DNA from: a virus
Reading direction: 5' to 3' (one strand)
IMG/VR virus record: IMGVR_UViG_3300047497_000079
Coordinates: 17,637 to 81,636 of that record
DNA: 64,000 bases
Below are positions 24,779-32,799 of the stretch, one piece after another (positions within the stretch are counted from its first letter, which is position 1; every line of letters begins with the position of its first letter). The notes beneath the pieces were generated by a model that was not told where the DNA came from, made no database searches, and saw only the letters and a list, made by a program, of their open reading frames with translations. The translations under genes were made by a program, and so were the position numbers.

Positions 24779-24918
24779 TGCCGGATATAACGGACAACCC
24801 CTGGTTCTCACTGGTTACTCAATACACCCCTTTCTTTGTGGGGGAGATGTGTGTATTGATCGCCGTTGTAGTCGGCTATATTGCTATGATGGTGTGGATC
24901 GGGTTGGACAAATCCTGA
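24742..24918 (+). CDS. Small two-helix membrane protein
   Basis: About 58 residues (GTG 24742, or ATG 24754), nested in another frame with the peptide gene at 24656. There are two hydrophobic stretches: LLGMGLALLSIMP and MCVLIAVVVGYIAMMVWIG. It ends 2 nt before the next start. It may be translated independently, by coupling, or as a -1 frameshift extension of the signal peptide upstream. Confidence 0.5.
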   Translation: MLLGMGLALLSIMPDITDNPWFSLVTQYTPFFVGEMCVLIAVVVGYIAMMVWIGLDKS

Positions 24919-24919
24919 T

Positions 24920-25165
24920 ATGACGGATGAAGAAGACTATAAGCTTACTCAAAAGATAGTCGGGCAAGTCAAACAACTTTTGACGGGTGCGCCTCGTGGA
25001 ATACAAGGTGTGGTGCTTGCTGAGTTGTTAGCAATCTGGCTCGCGGGACATTTCGGTGATGAAACGCTTCGCGATGAACTCATAAAAATGCATGTCGCTC
25101 AAGTTCGGGAATTCATACCCATTATTGAACCTGAGATACTTGCCTCAATTAGCCAGATTGCATAA
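24920..25165 (+). CDS. Small helical hypothetical protein
   Basis: 81 residues, all helical with a hydrophobic centre (GVVLAELLAIWLAGHFGDET). It resembles in size and hydrophobic pattern the products at 27311-27553 and 27555-27848. It directly precedes tRNA-Leu. Function unknown. Confidence 0.55.
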   Translation: MTDEEDYKLTQKIVGQVKQLLTGAPRGIQGVVLAELLAIWLAGHFGDETLRDELIKMHVAQVREFIPIIEPEILASISQIA

Positions 25166-25169
25166 AAAA

Positions 25170-25251
25170 GCGGACGTGGCGGAACTGGTAGACGCAAGGG
25201 ACTTAAAATCCCTCGATCTCGGTCGTGCGGGTTCGAATCCCGCCGCCCGCA
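25170..25251 (+). tRNA. tRNA-Leu (TAA)
   Basis: Class II tRNA with a long variable arm: acceptor GCGGACG/CGCCCGC (one A-C mismatch), anticodon stem AGGGA/TCCCT with loop CTTAAAA (anticodon TAA), T-loop TTCGAAT, discriminator A. The 3' CCA is not encoded. It decodes UUA, a codon rare in GC-rich hosts. Confidence 0.92.
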
Positions 25252-25268
25252 CATACTAATACTGATCC

Positions 25269-26915
25269 CTACTTTCCAAAATATGTTGACAGCTCGTCGA
25301 AATGGACGGGAGCGTAATTGGTCATTTCCATCGACACGCATGCATAACGTGGATCTTTCAGCGTCTTGTAGTGCAGGTGGCCATGCACACAGCGGGTGTA
25401 TCTTCCATCCTCAAACTCTTCGGTGTGTACGGGCATATGAGCCGCGACTATCCCTTCTTCCTTAAAGTGCCGCCAGTACATCACCTTTTCGAAGTAGTCC
25501 ATTAGGGACGTTCCCTTCAGGCTATCGTGATTACCGATACAGAGACGTTTCTTTCCCTTTAAGCGGCGCGCAATGTTCTTGGTAAAATTCTGCCAGTCCA
25601 TTGTCACGTCCCCGAGGAAGTAGACGTGGTCCACGTCGTTCACACGCGCGTTGTGTTGGGAGATCATGAACTCATCCATCTCCTCGACGGTTTTGAACCC
25701 TGGCCGTAAAAGGCTGCCGTCGTCCCGATAGAACGGTGACGTTATCATTTTGGCGTGCCCGAAGTGATGATCGGCCGCGAAGAAGATGTTCACGGTATAA
25801 CAGGTTCCGATCAATGACCGCATCGCATCGACGCTGGTCTGCGAACCCGTCCGTCCGCGCATAAAATTGAGGACCTCTTGCATTGGGTTCTGAGAATCCA
25901 GAGCTGCGAAGGCGATGGTTCGGATGTCGCGGGGGACATCCTTAAGCACCTCTACGGCGAATGTTTTCCTGTCCACATGGCGGGCTTTTTCGAGAAGAGA
26001 GGCGATCTGAAGGGCTATGTTTCTCATCTGCTCCTCAACGGCGTTCCGATATGTCACGATGTGCTCCTGGTCCTCCTCACTGAGCAACGGCAACACGTCG
26101 TCGATCTCACCCATCAAGATCAAGGCAAGCACGTTCTTTTCGTAGACCGTAGAGTCTTTTGCCCTGTGTTTGAGGATGTACTCTTCGCCCTTACATTTCA
26201 TAAGCTGACGTAGGGGTTCATGTTCAAAATCCGGATCGAACATGAGCACATACCCTTCTTGCCCCTTCAGCTCACGAACGTGGGAAAGAAAGGCCGCGCA
26301 TTCACCCCACTGGGTCTCCATGGCTGATACCCGATCAACACCAATGTGCCTCGCGAATAAATCCAGTCCTTTATAGGAAAGATAGCCACCCGTATTGATG
26401 AAACGAGCCCCTATGAGGGTCAACTTAGGCTCTTCGTACCTAATGACAATTCTGTTGGAAGGGGCCGTAAACTCAAAGATTGGAGTCACGCCTGTCTCAA
26501 TGATATCCGTACACGCCTTAATAAAACCTGGTGTCGCACACAGTTCCTCGGCCATTAGAGAGGTGTCGGTAATCCCAGCCCGCGTCATGAGTCTGCATTT
26601 GCCCATAACCATTGCGGCATGAACCATCGACCCGTCCAGCTTATCCATAATCACATGGGGCTTAGACAGGTCGATCATACCAGGCTGAGTTTCTGCCCTC
26701 TCTCCGATGTTGAAGAACTTGTGAAAGGGCCGGCCGATGATCTTTCCATTACCGTCAAACTTGATTCCCCGGAATTCACGGCGAATAGGATCGTCGAAAC
26801 TATCGCTCAGGCCGATCTGATAATCGACGGAGATATAGCCCGGTGCCCTGTGTATACGAAACTCCGTGCGGCCTTCTATGGCAGGAAGAACATCATTTAA
26901 GGATTCAATAAGCAT
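25269..26915 (-). CDS. Rnl1-type RNA ligase fused to a calcineurin-like phosphoesterase
   Basis: 548 residues. Residues 1-~300 are a T4 Rnl1-like ligase: FRGIKFDGNGKIIGRPFHKF, nucleotidyl-lysine motif K92-L-DGS, FEFTAPSNRIVI (motif III), EGYVLMF (IV) and a Lys-rich motif V near 250. Residues ~376-548 are a metallophosphoesterase with every metal ligand motif: ADHHFGH (382-388), GDV (436), GNHD (461-464), H493, HGHLH (511-515). One chain could therefore remove a 2',3'-cyclic phosphate and seal RNA, as in repair of cut tRNAs. Last gene of the leftward operon. Confidence 0.88.
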   Translation of the reverse strand: MLIESLNDVLPAIEGRTEFRIHRAPGYISVDYQIGLSDSFDDPIRREFRGIKFDGNGKIIGRPFHKFFNIGERAETQPGMIDLSKPHVIMDKLDGSMVHAAMVMGKCRLMTRAGITDTSLMAEELCATPGFIKACTDIIETGVTPIFEFTAPSNRIVIRYEEPKLTLIGARFINTGGYLSYKGLDLFARHIGVDRVSAMETQWGECAAFLSHVRELKGQEGYVLMFDPDFEHEPLRQLMKCKGEEYILKHRAKDSTVYEKNVLALILMGEIDDVLPLLSEEDQEHIVTYRNAVEEQMRNIALQIASLLEKARHVDRKTFAVEVLKDVPRDIRTIAFAALDSQNPMQEVLNFMRGRTGSQTSVDAMRSLIGTCYTVNIFFAADHHFGHAKMITSPFYRDDGSLLRPGFKTVEEMDEFMISQHNARVNDVDHVYFLGDVTMDWQNFTKNIARRLKGKKRLCIGNHDSLKGTSLMDYFEKVMYWRHFKEEGIVAAHMPVHTEEFEDGRYTRCVHGHLHYKTLKDPRYACVSMEMTNYAPVHFDELSTYFGK

Positions 26916-26921
26916 TACTTC

Positions 26922-27314
26922 CTACTTCGTATCGAACGGAGGTGTGGATTTTATTATCTCTTTGACGCTTTGCCTCATTTTGCGGTCACGCAGGGCTTCT
27001 TTATTCTGATACCGGGCCGTTGCGATCCTCGTCAACATAGCCTCTCGCAAATAGGGGTCTTTTATAGTCTGTGCCCACAGCGTATGTTGATCGAGTTTTT
27101 TCTCCTTGGCCTCAATGTCCTTAATTGTGTCAGTAGAATCGGCGGCGTGTTCTCCCCACCACCGTGGATCCATTTCCTCTCTCAATACGTCGAGGATTTC
27201 AGTTGTCGAGTATTTGGAGAGGGGCGAATCATTATTCATCGGAGGAACCCGTAAGAAGTAGAGTGCCAGGAGTAATATTATTACTCCTAGCGCCCATACG
27301 TAGAGAATGGTCAT
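26922..27314 (-). CDS. Single-pass membrane protein
   Basis: 130 residues from ATG 27314, which overlaps the upstream stop (ATGA); the longer frame upstream is rejected as overlap with that gene. The N-terminal helix TILYVWALGVIILLLALYFL is a clear signal anchor, followed by ~105 charged cytoplasmic or periplasmic residues. No known domain. Confidence 0.6.
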   Translation of the reverse strand: MTILYVWALGVIILLLALYFLRVPPMNNDSPLSKYSTTEILDVLREEMDPRWWGEHAADSTDTIKDIEAKEKKLDQHTLWAQTIKDPYLREAMLTRIATARYQNKEALRDRKMRQSVKEIIKSTPPFDTK

Positions 27315-27553
27315 TGTAATGGAGAAGCCGCCGATGCAGCTTCGTTTTGAAGCTCCTCCATGTAAATGTGTGCAACGTCTCCCATAAATTTGAAGAACTC
27401 TGGTATGGATGGTGTTTTGGACACGGCGAGATAGATCGAAAGCGTACACACCGCAAGTGCCGTTAATTGAACGTCGGGCTTTTCTTGCTCAATAAGCTTC
27501 AGAATATTCTGACAAAGATCTCTCGCCGCATAAGTTTCGTCGTCGTAGACCAT
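27311..27553 (-). CDS. Small helical hypothetical protein
   Basis: 80 residues. Helical, with the pattern ALAVCTLSIYLAVSKTPSIPEF that is also seen (ASANTYLIAAKVPSREHYLDF) in its neighbour at 27555; the two look like a diverged tandem duplicate. Function unknown. Confidence 0.6.
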   Translation of the reverse strand: MVYDDETYAARDLCQNILKLIEQEKPDVQLTALAVCTLSIYLAVSKTPSIPEFFKFMGDVAHIYMEELQNEAASAASPLQ

Positions 27554-27554
27554 A

Positions 27555-27848
27555 TTAATGCTTTGTCTGTCCTGTTTCTACCAACCCTGCAAAGAAGTCA
27601 TTCGCGGCTTCCGCCGCCTCATCCGGTGTCATTGAAAAAACGTCATATGCTCTGGCACAGAAGTCGAGATAATGTTCCCTCGAAGGCACCTTTGCGGCTA
27701 TCAGATAAGTATTAGCCGAAGCTGCTATGAATGACGTAAGGGCCGTGACAGGTTTAATGTCAGCACCTATCGCCATTCCAATCATGGTCTGGACGAAGTT
27801 TCTTACGCTGACGGCTTCTTCTTGTGCTTGTTCATGAGTCAATGGCAT
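27555..27848 (-). CDS. Small helical hypothetical protein, paralogue of its neighbour
   Basis: 97 residues from ATG 27848, with GGAGAG 4 nt upstream (an ATG 12 nt further has no such site). It shares the YL.A.K.PS..(E/H)...F pattern with the next gene. It carries TMIGMAIGADIKPVTALTSF. Function unknown. Confidence 0.6.
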   Translation of the reverse strand: MPLTHEQAQEEAVSVRNFVQTMIGMAIGADIKPVTALTSFIAASANTYLIAAKVPSREHYLDFCARAYDVFSMTPDEAAEAANDFFAGLVETGQTKH

Positions 27849-27926
27849 TTTACTCTCCATAGTGTTGACTGTTCCGTGAATATGTGAGGAAGAGAATTTT
27901 CTTAAAGGGCTAATGCACTGTTAACC

Positions 27927-28016
27927 TTACCTGTTCTGTCCTCTGAAAATGATCCACAAGGCAAAGATCACAAAGGCCGCCCAGGCCATCTCGTGCAAGC
28001 CATCACCAATGGTCAT
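27927..28016 (-). CDS. 29-residue membrane peptide
   Basis: Its ATG overlaps the preceding stop (ATGA). The sequence has one hydrophobic helix (MAWAAFVIFALWIIF) and a basic end (RGQNR). Coupling makes a real gene likely. It is one of several tiny membrane peptides in this operon. Confidence 0.5.
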   Translation of the reverse strand: MTIGDGLHEMAWAAFVIFALWIIFRGQNR

Positions 28017-28258
28017 GACGATTTTTCTCCATGTGCAGGTAGTAGCTTCTTAAGCTCAGAGATAAACTCTTTGCGGGCTTCGTCAGCTCGCTGCCAGGCT
28101 TTCTTCGCAGAAACGTCTGATCTATAGTCCAGAAGACCCAATTCGCTATCTGCTATCCACGCCCGCCCGAGCAGGTTTTCGAAATTAGTGAACGCCTTTC
28201 CAAGAGGAGTGGCACAAAACTCGCGCCATTCCTTTACCTCTTTCTCGATATCAAGCAC
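28013..28258 (-). CDS. Small helical hypothetical protein
   Basis: 81 residues from GTG 28258, inside the end of the methyltransferase gene (GTGCTTGA overlap). Charged and helical (IEKEVKEWREFCATPLGKAF). No family recognised. A longer frame upstream is a shadow of the methyltransferase. Confidence 0.55.
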   Translation of the reverse strand: MLDIEKEVKEWREFCATPLGKAFTNFENLLGRAWIADSELGLLDYRSDVSAKKAWQRADEARKEFISELKKLLPAHGEKSS

Positions 28259-28877
28259 TGAACAACTGTTCTCCTTTATCCTTGGCTTCAAACCCCCACG
28301 CGGACCATCCTGGATGCACACCTCGTGCAAACAGCTCCAGATAAGGCCCTGGGGAGCACGCCTGAATGATCGTGTACTGCTCGTCGGGCTTGCGTGAATG
28401 TTCTCTCTTTCGTGAAGACAGGAAGTTGACTTGTCTCCGGCCGGCGGCGAGTGTTCGAGCGTTCTTTCCACGGACACCGAAGAGCAGCAGCTCCGTTACG
28501 TTCCGGAAATAGAAGCCCACACCGCGGCCGTCCGAACCACCGTCCTTTCTAATCTTGTGCCATACGAGGTTTGTCTTGTACGTGAACCCCCATGCCTTCA
28601 TCACCGCTAAGCCCTCGGGAAGCATGGCGTTGGGGCACCACAGATATAGATGTGCCGCAGGAGCAGCCACCTCCACCACAGGAAGCTTGCAGATCTCGGA
28701 AAGGGTCATCGTCGTGTAGCGTGACAGCCGCCGATGTTCGGGTGATACCTTTCCTGAGCTGTTCTGGAAGCGCCATGGCGGATCGGCGAGGATAGTGGCA
28801 TAGGGAGTCGAACCCCGTGCCACGTACCAGTCAGTTAATGGTAGGAGAGGCGGGCTGATCATTAAATCCGTCTTCAA
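28251..28877 (-). CDS. MT-A70-family adenine N6-methyltransferase
   Basis: 208 residues. ILADPPWRFQNSS (residues 30-42) is the catalytic DPPW of MT-A70-type enzymes, followed by HLYLWCPNAMLPEGLAVMKA, TYKTNLVWHKIRKDGG and SRKREHSRKPDEQ, the usual order in phage and prophage members. It probably methylates adenine in DNA, protecting the genome from restriction. No partner endonuclease is seen. Confidence 0.9.
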   Translation of the reverse strand: MKTDLMISPPLLPLTDWYVARGSTPYATILADPPWRFQNSSGKVSPEHRRLSRYTTMTLSEICKLPVVEVAAPAAHLYLWCPNAMLPEGLAVMKAWGFTYKTNLVWHKIRKDGGSDGRGVGFYFRNVTELLLFGVRGKNARTLAAGRRQVNFLSSRKREHSRKPDEQYTIIQACSPGPYLELFARGVHPGWSAWGFEAKDKGEQLFSA

Positions 28878-29049
28878 CTTCCATTCGCGCGATCAAACTC
28901 TTCAAATAGTCCGTCGTGCGATGCATCTCAGCGGCCGCCCGCGAAGCCGCGAGACCATATCCCAAGCCAAATCCTCCACAAACGGCGGCTGTGACCACGA
29001 ATGATCCAACCCACCAGATCTGATTAATCACCATCGCATGCCATTGCAT
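28831..29049 (-). CDS. Small membrane-anchored protein
   Basis: 72 residues; ATG 29049 with GGAG about 8 nt upstream (an ATG 15 nt downstream is also possible). The N-terminal helix WWVGSFVVTAAVCGGFGLGY is followed by a charged tail. It overlaps both neighbouring genes. Confidence 0.55.
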   Translation of the reverse strand: MQWHAMVINQIWWVGSFVVTAAVCGGFGLGYGLAASRAAAEMHRTTDYLKSLIARMEVEDGFNDQPASPTIN

Positions 29050-29284
29050 CTGCCATCTCCTCTGCTGTTGGGGGGGTCATAGAACTCTTGATCAGGGCTT
29101 GAGTGTATTTGTAACTCACGGATTCCTGCGAGATGAAAACCAACAGTGCCTTTCTCAAAGCACCGATTTGATCTTTGCGCACTCGCGGCGAAAGCTCTTC
29201 CCACATAGGCCCGTGTCCCTTAGTGATATATTTCCAGTGAGCACGAGCTGATGCCTCAAACGGATCTTCCTCTTCATGTGTCAT
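29024..29284 (-). CDS. Hypothetical protein
   Basis: 86 residues, mostly helical, acidic N-terminus (THEEEDPFEASARAHWKYIT). Start overlaps the AAA ATPase stop by 4 nt. It might assist that ATPase, on linkage alone. No known domain. Confidence 0.55.
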   Translation of the reverse strand: MTHEEEDPFEASARAHWKYITKGHGPMWEELSPRVRKDQIGALRKALLVFISQESVSYKYTQALIKSSMTPPTAEEMADAMACDGD

Positions 29285-30312
29285 GATGCGCGCTTTCTCT
29301 TCGTAAACCCTACGACACGGCTTTGATCGGGTAGATCATCGGACGTTATAGTCTCGTTGATCCGGTCATCCAATGACTCTACGACCTCGTCAAAGTTACG
29401 GTCGAAGACTGTCATGGCAATGATCACTTCTTTCATGAAGGCGATTGAGAATCCCTTTGTCTTTGACACGTAATATTCGGTCTGCTCGGGTGTTGCTTCG
29501 GGCAGTTTACGCAAGAAGAATTCGCGCCGCACTTCTGTAGAAGGCATGCCGATATATTTGATCGTATCAAGCCGGGAGGGGCGAAAGATCCTTTTGTGGA
29601 TTTGCTCGGGATGATTGGTCGTCGCCAGAAAGACGACGTTTCCTATCTGCGTCTCGCCATCGAGCATGGATGCATACTCGCCATCCCCATTCCGATTGAT
29701 CAACGTTTCAAGTTCCTCCAGGATACAGATCATGGGACGATCCGGCTCATTCTGGCGGATCATTCTCATGGCGTCGATGGCATATGGAGGAAAATCGACG
29801 AACAAAACGATGCCGTTGTATTTCGTTATCAGCTCTTTGGTTAGCTTGTTGACGAGGGTTGTTTTGCCAGAGCCAGGGGGTCCCCAAAAAAGAAAACCAC
29901 GCTTCCACACAAACCCTCTGTCACGATATTTTGCCTCGGAAGACCAGAACTTTTCGAACTCCGCGATCACACCTGAAAAGGATTCGTCGGGAAGATCGAT
30001 GATGTCATCGGCCTGCACTTCATGTTTCTTGACGACCGGGCCAGTCCCGTCCATGTTGTCGCAACGATAAACGCCCGCAGGCAGGGTCTTATAGGAATGA
30101 TTGACAGACCAGAATATCCCATTACGCTCTCCCCATGCCTTTTCACCGGGTGATATAGACATGGAGATCTCTTCGCTTTCTCCATTATCTGTTAGAGACC
30201 CATACGGATCCTCTCTCTGAGACTTTTTCCGTTTGTTTGATATTGACGGTTGGGGAGTAGGTGCCTTCGTTCCGGCAATCTCAAAAAACTTCTTTGTGGA
30301 TTCATCCGTCAT
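29281..30312 (-). CDS. AAA ATPase
   Basis: 343 residues. An N-terminal disordered ~55 residues, a beta-rich part (~60-100), then the AAA module: Walker A GPPGSGKT (144-151), Walker B MICILEEL (with LE-E rather than D-E), sensor-1 NVVFLATTNHPE and an Arg region RIFRPSRLD. This is the classic/BCS1-like AAA type, hexameric remodellers of proteins or nucleic acids. The substrate is unknown. It lies in the leftward early-type operon. Confidence 0.85.
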   Translation of the reverse strand: MTDESTKKFFEIAGTKAPTPQPSISNKRKKSQREDPYGSLTDNGESEEISMSISPGEKAWGERNGIFWSVNHSYKTLPAGVYRCDNMDGTGPVVKKHEVQADDIIDLPDESFSGVIAEFEKFWSSEAKYRDRGFVWKRGFLFWGPPGSGKTTLVNKLTKELITKYNGIVLFVDFPPYAIDAMRMIRQNEPDRPMICILEELETLINRNGDGEYASMLDGETQIGNVVFLATTNHPEQIHKRIFRPSRLDTIKYIGMPSTEVRREFFLRKLPEATPEQTEYYVSKTKGFSIAFMKEVIIAMTVFDRNFDEVVESLDDRINETITSDDLPDQSRVVGFTKRKRAS

Positions 30313-30397
30313 AACATATCCTTACTACTAAATTGGCTGATCGTCTGTAGGCTCGATAGAAGGCCGTACAGGCGTACTTCTTTTTTGTGGTACTACC

Positions 30398-30763
30398 CTA
30401 GCTCCCCTCACCGCTCTTGCCGTCTCCGGACGCGTCTGCTTGGCAGGAAGCGGATTTCATCTCCGGGGGAAGATAATCTTGTAGAATCACCCATCGTTGC
30501 TTTTCGGAGAACCCCTCGTCATACAAATTCGAGATGATTGACTCCATCTCGATCCCTTCTCTAACGAGTTCTTTCTCAAACGGAGTGAGTTTATCGAAGA
30601 AATAAAACGCTCGACGAGCATTACTTTCGAGAGTCCTCCATGGAGTCTTCCATCCCCCGTGCTCGAATGATGCCGGAACCCATTCATCGGGACATAATCG
30701 TTTACCAAAGTCAGACGCCTTCCGACATCTTGGATTGAATTTCCATTTACCGAATACTGCCAT
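30398..30763 (-). CDS. Hypothetical protein
   Basis: 121 residues, Trp/Phe-rich, basic N-terminus (FGKWKFNPRCRKASDFGKRL), disordered C-terminus. Its ATG overlaps the stop of the 21-residue peptide before it (TAATG). No family recognised. The next ~80 bases to the ATPase gene hold only a weak 27-codon GTG frame. Confidence 0.55.
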   Translation of the reverse strand: MAVFGKWKFNPRCRKASDFGKRLCPDEWVPASFEHGGWKTPWRTLESNARRAFYFFDKLTPFEKELVREGIEMESIISNLYDEGFSEKQRWVILQDYLPPEMKSASCQADASGDGKSGEGS

Positions 30764-30828
30764 TAATACGTCAGACCCGCTGCCAGAAGTCCGAGGATCA
30801 TTAGGATTTCACACACATACGAGATCAT
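30763..30828 (-). CDS. 21-residue membrane peptide
   Basis: A single hydrophobic helix (MISYVCEILMILGLLAAGLT). Both ends overlap neighbours: ATGA with the four-helix membrane protein, TAATG with the next gene. Such perfect coupling argues it is translated despite its size. Confidence 0.45.
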   Translation of the reverse strand: MISYVCEILMILGLLAAGLTY

Positions 30829-31340
30829 ACTCTTCTTTCCCTTTTGTGGACGGCTCTACTCTGACGCCGGGCTATGTGATTACCTTTGATAACGAGATCA
30901 ATGCCCGCGCCGCACAAGCGCGATAGAAGCTCGATGACGAGATATGAGAGTGCTATTAGGAAGATCATCAGAGGCTGAGCAATCTGGGAGTCCGATCCCG
31001 TCACGGACGTAACCAGCGCAATCTGATAATTGTGAACCTCGGGTTGTTGAGCCGTCTTCAAGGTTTCCATGATTGTGATTAAGGCGCAGTAGGTATAGCA
31101 CGCCAGTGTCGTCAAGAAGAGAAGGTGTGATTTGCCAAGTAAGGTCTGTACCAGCGGCACGACCAGGACGGCTATCGTGGCAATGGCATATGTCAACAAC
31201 TCAATAGAGCTGGTCTTTAGAAAGAGAACATTGGAGATAATGACGATAAGCTGAGAGGACACGGCGAGAGCTATAAGCGCGGCACCGAGACTCCAGTAGG
31301 TGTATGGAGAGTGAGTGGGCAGGCGAGTATGGGACGGCAT
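30825..31340 (-). CDS. Four-helix integral membrane protein
   Basis: 171 residues with four hydrophobic segments (~16-36, ~45-66, ~72-92, ~122-140) and basic ends (ARRQSRAVHKRERR). No transporter motif seen. It could be a membrane remodelling or superinfection protein; not assignable. Bases 31341-31444 after the preceding gene hold no clear gene. Confidence 0.65.
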   Translation of the reverse strand: MPSHTRLPTHSPYTYWSLGAALIALAVSSQLIVIISNVLFLKTSSIELLTYAIATIAVLVVPLVQTLLGKSHLLFLTTLACYTYCALITIMETLKTAQQPEVHNYQIALVTSVTGSDSQIAQPLMIFLIALSYLVIELLSRLCGAGIDLVIKGNHIARRQSRAVHKRERRV

Positions 31341-31444
31341 GGGGAATATTCCAAATCAATGACTACTCCTCATTTAATTTCCCCTAATCATTCTTCAATA
31401 CTGATTCCGAGCAATGAATTGAATTATGAAATTATGATTAATGG

Positions 31445-31948
31445 CTATGGAAGTCCAACGAGAGTAGACAGATCAATAGTCGCCGGGATCTTGGGATCGA
31501 ACCATACCGAGGCGGAATCCGAAGCCGGGATAGCTTTACCGATCATTGCAGGAATAGGCAGTAGGATATAAGGCCCGTCGTCGCTTTTGGCCTTTTTGCG
31601 CATCGTCTTCAGCCAGGGCTTTGCTGCCTCTTCCCACGGCTTTTTCCAATACTTCGTGTCAGGAAGGACCTCGACGGCCATTTCAATCGTTGCGCCGTCC
31701 ACGCAAGCCACGGCGTCTTCCCAGCGGTAGATCTTCGGGTATCCAGGGATTCGGAAATAGAACTTATAATCGCCGAGTTCCACGTCCGAGAACAGATCAT
31801 TGTGAACGGTTCGCAGGGGCATGAAATTAGTGGGAGACCCCGAAGTAAATTCAATATCCATGGGATCAAGCACGAGCTTCATCAGCTCATTCAAGTTTTT
31901 GCGATATTTCACATATCGTTCGCATCGCCCCCGAAAGCAGATGTGCAT
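31445..31948 (-). CDS. Hypothetical protein, tandem paralogue
   Basis: 167 residues. The C-terminus SVWFDPKIPATIDLSTLVGL closely matches that of the next gene (RCWFDPKMPSKINLDSLRGL), and both have a FxSG/hydrophobic strand pattern in the middle, so the pair arose by duplication. AGAGGA precedes the ATG. No known domain. Confidence 0.6.
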   Translation of the reverse strand: MHICFRGRCERYVKYRKNLNELMKLVLDPMDIEFTSGSPTNFMPLRTVHNDLFSDVELGDYKFYFRIPGYPKIYRWEDAVACVDGATIEMAVEVLPDTKYWKKPWEEAAKPWLKTMRKKAKSDDGPYILLPIPAMIGKAIPASDSASVWFDPKIPATIDLSTLVGLP

Positions 31949-31949
31949 G

Positions 31950-32405
31950 TCATAGTCCTCTTAATGAATCGAGATTGATCTTGGATGGCATTTTTGGATC
32001 GAACCAGCATCGTGGCGGACCGGCCGTGAATTCGCGGCTGGATATCCGTATCGCCGCAGGAAAAGGAGCGGCGATGAATTCATTAATGTCCCATGTTTGA
32101 ACGGGCACACTAGAAGCCGGGTCTATGTACTCGAACTGGATATCGTAATATCCCGTTAGTCCCGAAATGGGGAATGGGGAGTGGCCTTCCCATATTCCAT
32201 CAAAGACCAATGCTGCGGGGCCTTTGAGGAAAAGTCTGCTAGGGCTCTTTGTGTCCCACACCTTTATGTGGAGCTTCGACTCTTCGAATGGATCAAGCGG
32301 AGAGAACAGGCGTAACATACGATGTACGTCGTGCCAGTAGGAATGTGGCATAGGCCATCCCGGATAGGAAAATTGAGCCCACGCGTCATGGACGCTATTC
32401 GCCAT
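31950..32405 (-). CDS. Hypothetical protein, tandem paralogue
   Basis: 151 residues from ATG 32405 (AAGGAG 8 nt upstream); an ATG 63 nt further has no such site. Trp/Pro-rich N-terminal half (WAQFSYPGWPMPHSYWHDV) and the shared C-terminal WFDPK block. Function unknown. Confidence 0.6.
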   Translation of the reverse strand: MANSVHDAWAQFSYPGWPMPHSYWHDVHRMLRLFSPLDPFEESKLHIKVWDTKSPSRLFLKGPAALVFDGIWEGHSPFPISGLTGYYDIQFEYIDPASSVPVQTWDINEFIAAPFPAAIRISSREFTAGPPRCWFDPKMPSKINLDSLRGL

Positions 32406-32418
32406 GGTACAAACTCCT

Positions 32419-32550
32419 TCAACCGTTGGGGCGTACCGTAATGCGGTCGTAGCAAGCTTTGCCTTCATTCAAGCCGCCGAGATAGCCGACAGCGCCTGCG
32501 GTCATGAGCAGGAAGAAGATGATGGTGAAAAAGAACAGGTCTCTGGGCAT
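32419..32550 (-). CDS. 43-residue membrane protein
   Basis: One helix, LFFFTIIFFLLMTAGAVGYL, near the N-terminus, then a short polar tail. ATG 32550 chosen for the GAGGT 5 nt upstream. Confidence 0.5.
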   Translation of the reverse strand: MPRDLFFFTIIFFLLMTAGAVGYLGGLNEGKACYDRITVRPNG

Positions 32551-32557
32551 TGGAACC

Positions 32558-32701
32558 TCAAGGAAGAATGTTGGAAAGATAGGGGACGGAAGCGGGACAT
32601 CCCATCGGATCGTCGATGAAGAAGCTCGCGATAGTGCCCACAATGGCGATAGTCATGACGATAGCGAACGCGCGCACAAATCCCTTGATGTCTTCGGGCA
32701 T
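32558..32701 (-). CDS. 47-residue membrane protein
   Basis: ATG 32701 overlaps the stop of the peptide before it (TGATG). A central helix (AFAIVMTIAIVGTIASFFI). Coupled in a chain of similar small proteins. Confidence 0.5.
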   Translation of the reverse strand: MPEDIKGFVRAFAIVMTIAIVGTIASFFIDDPMGCPASVPYLSNILP

Positions 32702-32799
32702 CACAAAAACGTCCGAAACAAATCGACGAAGACATCGGGATAAAACAGTGCCACGCCGGAACCGAAAGTGATCGTCCAGCAAGCAATCAAAAGGATCAC
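32701..32799 (-). CDS. 32-residue membrane peptide
   Basis: GTG 32799 overlaps the upstream stop (GTGA) and its TGA overlaps the next ATG. Hydrophobic throughout (ILLIACWTITFGSGVALFY). Confidence 0.45.
   Translation of the reverse strand: MILLIACWTITFGSGVALFYPDVFVDLFRTFL

Noticed and set aside
24687-24923. 78-codon frame across the secreted-peptide region
   Set aside because: The two other frames have a signal peptide and clean membrane helices plus a ribosome site; this one has neither.
30330-30413. 27-codon GTG frame before the AAA ATPase
   Set aside because: Overlaps the previous gene and has only a weak ribosome site; too little to call.
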